Origin: Pseudomonas paralcaligenes | GTDB taxonomy: Bacteria > Pseudomonadota > Gammaproteobacteria > Pseudomonadales > Pseudomonadaceae | DNA: 64,000 nt | Assembly: GCF_019655855.1 (NCBI RefSeq) | Contig: NZ_BPFX01000027.1 | Coordinates: 17,787-81,786, forward strand | Direction of reading: 5' to 3' | Part shown: positions 62,136 to 64,000 of the stretch, in pieces | How positions within the stretch are numbered: position 1 is the stretch's first letter | How the letters are laid out: the number at the start of each line of letters is the position of its first letter | Notes under the pieces: model-generated | Seen by the model: only the letters and a program-made list of their open reading frames with translations | What the model was told of the DNA's origin: nothing | The model's database searches: none | Position numbers and translations under genes: made by a program

Positions 62136-64000
62136 CGTTGTACTTCCCGGCGATGAGGAACGGTGACTGGGCTGGATTCCGGCTGCAGGCACCAGAACCC
62201 CTCGAAACGGTCTTCGTCCCTGAACAGGCGCGCCAGCTCGGCGGCGGGGCGCGGCCGGCTGAACCAGTAGCCCTGGGCCAGGTGGCAGTCTTCCTGGCGC
62301 AGCAGGTCGAGCTGTTCCGCCCGCTCCACACCTTCGGCGACCACCTCCAGGGCCAGGCTGCGGCCCAGGCCGATGATGGCGCGGCTGATCGCCCGCGACT
62401 CGGCGTCGGTGCCGCCGATGAAGCTCTTGTCGACCTTGAGGATGTGCAGCGGGAAGCGCTTGAGGTAGCCCAGCGAGGAATAGCCGGTGCCGAAGTCGTC
62501 CAGCGCCAGGCGCACGCCGAGGCCGCCCAGTTCGCGTAGCGCGATCAGGGTGGCGGTGCAGTCGCGCATCAGCTGGCTCTCGGTGATCTCCAGGATCAGG
62601 CTGGACGGCGCCAGACCGGTGTCGATGAGGATGTCGGTGAGGCGCGCGACGAAGTCGTCCTGCTGCAGCTGGCGGCTGGACAGGTTCACCGAGCAGCGCA
62701 GCTGCTCCTGGCCGGCCAGCTGCCAGGCGCGCACCTGGCGGCAGGCCTCGCGCAGCACCCAGTCGCCGACCCGCAGGATCTGCCCGGATTCCTCCAGCGA
62801 GGGGATGAACTCCTGCGGCGGGATCAGCTGCCCGCCGTGGCGCCAGCGCAGCAGGGCCTCGACCCCGATCAGCCGCGGCATGCCCTGGTCGATGCGGCAG
62901 ATCGGCTGGTAGTGGAGGATGAATTCGTCGTGCTCCAGGGCCTGGCCCAGCGCGCTCTCCAGCTCCAGCTGGCGCCGGGCGGCGGCCTGCAGCTCCTGGC
63001 TGTAGCGGGCGAACTGCGCCTTGCCGGCCTGCTTGGCCCGGTACAGCGCCAGGTCCGCGGCCTGCAGCGCCTCGGCGGCGTCCGCGCTGGCGCGCAGCGG
63101 GGCGACGCCGATGCTGGCGCTGACCACCAGGGTCTGCTCGGCCAGGTGCATCGGGTGGAGCAGGCCGTCGAGCATGCGCTGGGCCACCTGCTCGGCGTCG
63201 TCGAGGCAGGCCAGGTCGGTGAGCAGCACGACGAACTCGTCGCCGCCGAAGCGCGCCAGGTGGTCGCCGGGCCGCAGGCACAGGGACAGGCGCCGGCCGA
63301 CCTCGACCAGCACCTGGTCGCCGACGTGGTGGCCGAGGCTGTCGTTGATCAGCTTGAAGCGGTCGAGGTCGACGAACAGCAGCGCGGCGTCGCGGGCGCC
63401 GGGCTTGCGCAGCTGCTGTAGGGCCTGGCGCAGCAGTTCGTCCAGGCGCAGGCGGTTGGCCAGGCCGGTCAGCGGGTCGTGGCGGGCGGCGTGGCGCAGC
63501 TGTTCCTCCACGGCCTTGCGCGAGCTGATGTCGGTCTGCGAGCCGGCCATGCGCCGCTGGCCGTCCTGGTCGTGCTCCACCACGCCGCGGGCCAGCACCC
63601 ACAGGTAGTCGCCGCGCCGGCGGCGGATGCGGTACTCGTGGTGGAGCAGCGGCGTGCGCGCGCCGAGGTGGGCGTCGATGGCCTGGCGCAGGCCGGGCAG
63701 GTCGTCCGGGTGGACCCGCGAGAACCACGCGGCGCAGCCCTCGCCGAGGGCGTCGCGGCTGAGGTCGAGCATCTCCGCCCAGCGCTCGGAGACGTACAGG
63801 CGGTCGTGTTCCAGGTGCCAGTCCCAGAGGCCGTCGTTGGCCCCGCGCAGGGCGCGGGCGAAGCGGGCCTCGCTGTCTTCCAGGGCGCGCCGCTGGGCGG
63901 CGCCGTAGGTGTCGATGGCCAGGGTGATGTCGAAGAACACGGCCTTGAGCAGGCTGGCCGCCGTCGCGACGTTGGGGTGGCCGGCGAACAGCGCGTCGCT
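62132..64000 (-). CDS. Globin-sensor-like PAS-GGDEF-EAL protein (5' end cut by window edge)
   Basis: This is a c-di-GMP enzyme whose N-terminus lies beyond the right edge. The visible start of the frame, [20 protein letters not shown] followed by [20 protein letters not shown], matches the C-terminal part of a protoglobin sensor domain. A PAS domain follows ([20 protein letters not shown]), then GGDEF with an intact [16 protein letters not shown] motif. The EAL domain has GVEALLRW and [20 protein letters not shown]. Both enzymatic motifs look complete. Its gene overlaps the downstream Aer-type gene by 4 bp. Confidence 0.88.
   Translation of the reverse strand, partial: SDALFAGHPNVATAASLLKAVFFDITLAIDTYGAAQRRALEDSEARFARALRGANDGLWDWHLEHDRLYVSERWAEMLDLSRDALGEGCAAWFSRVHPDDLPGLRQAIDAHLGARTPLLHHEYRIRRRRGDYLWVLARGVVEHDQDGQRRMAGSQTDISSRKAVEEQLRHAARHDPLTGLANRLRLDELLRQALQQLRKPGARDAALLFVDLDRFKLINDSLGHHVGDQVLVEVGRRLSLCLRPGDHLARFGGDEFVVLLTDLACLDDAEQVAQRMLDGLLHPMHLAEQTLVVSASIGVAPLRASADAAEALQAADLALYRAKQAGKAQFARYSQELQAAARRQLELESALGQALEHDEFILHYQPICRIDQGMPRLIGVEALLRWRHGGQLIPPQEFIPSLEESGQILRVGDWVLREACRQVRAWQLAGQEQLRCSVNLSSRQLQQDDFVARLTDILIDTGLAPSSLILEITESQLMRDCTATLIALRELGGLGVRLALDDFGTGYSSLGYLKRFPLHILKVDKSFIGGTDAESRAISRAIIGLGRSLALEVVAEGVERAEQLDLLRQEDCHLAQGYWFSRPRPAAELARLFRDEDRFEGFWCLQPESSPVTVPHRREVQR

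Noticed and set aside
60546..63728. 1,060-codon frame joining the chemoreceptor to sequence inside the GGDEF-EAL gene
   Set aside because: The upstream part is an alternative frame of the GGDEF-EAL gene. The receptor begins at 62135 with its PAS domain.

Overview
This window looks like a chromosomal segment of a denitrifying Pseudomonas-type gammaproteobacterium. The DNA is GC-rich and densely coding. The left end carries an aa3 oxidase cluster in the order known from Pseudomonas aeruginosa: coxB-coxA-ctaG-coxC, SURF1, a small membrane protein, ctaA, ctaB, SCO, with a conserved hypothetical gene and a beta-carbonic anhydrase beyond coxB. DNR, DnrP, NirM, NirQ and Pseudomonas-style REP sequences agree with this. 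The nitrite reductase is copper NirK, not cytochrome cd1 NirS. I cannot name the species.

Layout. 1-8.6 kb: aa3 cytochrome c oxidase structural and assembly genes (minus strand). 8.9-19.5 kb: ordinary chromosomal genes (conserved hypothetical, beta-carbonic anhydrase, radical SAM protein, SBF-like transporter, AraC regulator, zinc-ribbon protein, oligopeptidase PrlC, gamma-carbonic anhydrase-like protein, acyltransferase, asparaginase). 19.6-23.1 kb: AGCS amino-acid symporter, glutaminase and a helix-turn-helix regulator. 23.1-42.3 kb: a contiguous denitrification island: dnrP, dnr and a second Crp/Fnr gene; nirK-nirV; a REP-associated transposase (RAYT) between REP pairs; nosRZDFYL-tatE; nirM diverging from nirQ-norE-nirP; then norCB and norD. 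42.4-45.1 kb: GNAT, PaiB-like flavoprotein and MocR regulator. 45.1-45.7 kb: a nest of palindromic repeats with no convincing gene. 45.7-51.3 kb: aspA with a divergent LysR regulator, then norR divergent from flavohemoglobin hmp. 51.3-55.8 kb: lipoproteins, a DUF5924 membrane protein and a secreted lysyl-endopeptidase-like protease. 55.8-58.6 kb: a minus-strand run of small orphan genes (SMI1/KNR4-like, DUF5713, YdeI-like and unknowns) that reads as less GC-rich. 58.7-64 kb: a Na/Pi cotransporter-like protein, an Aer-type PAS chemoreceptor and a GGDEF-EAL protein truncated by the right edge.

How it works together. NirK reduces nitrite to NO, NorCB reduces NO to N2O, and NosZ reduces N2O to N2. 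NirM (cytochrome c551) can carry electrons. NirQ, NorD, NosR, NosDFY, NosL and TatE support maturation, electron supply or export. FNR/DNR-type boxes lie upstream of nosR, in the nirM/nirQ divergent region and upstream of norC. A different dyad (TTGTC-N4-GACAA) lies upstream of nirK. Outside the island, norR-hmp adds an NO-detoxification module whose intergenic region carries two GT-N7-AC NorR-type sites, an exact IHF consensus and sigma-54-like elements.

The most notable unexplained structure is the REP system. Ten REP loci occur in the first 45.3 kb, and six of them fill junctions of the nos/nor region. One RAYT gene sits between two REP pairs, and one REP pair encodes the C-terminus of CtaA. 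I saw no tRNA, rRNA, CRISPR array, prophage or integrase.
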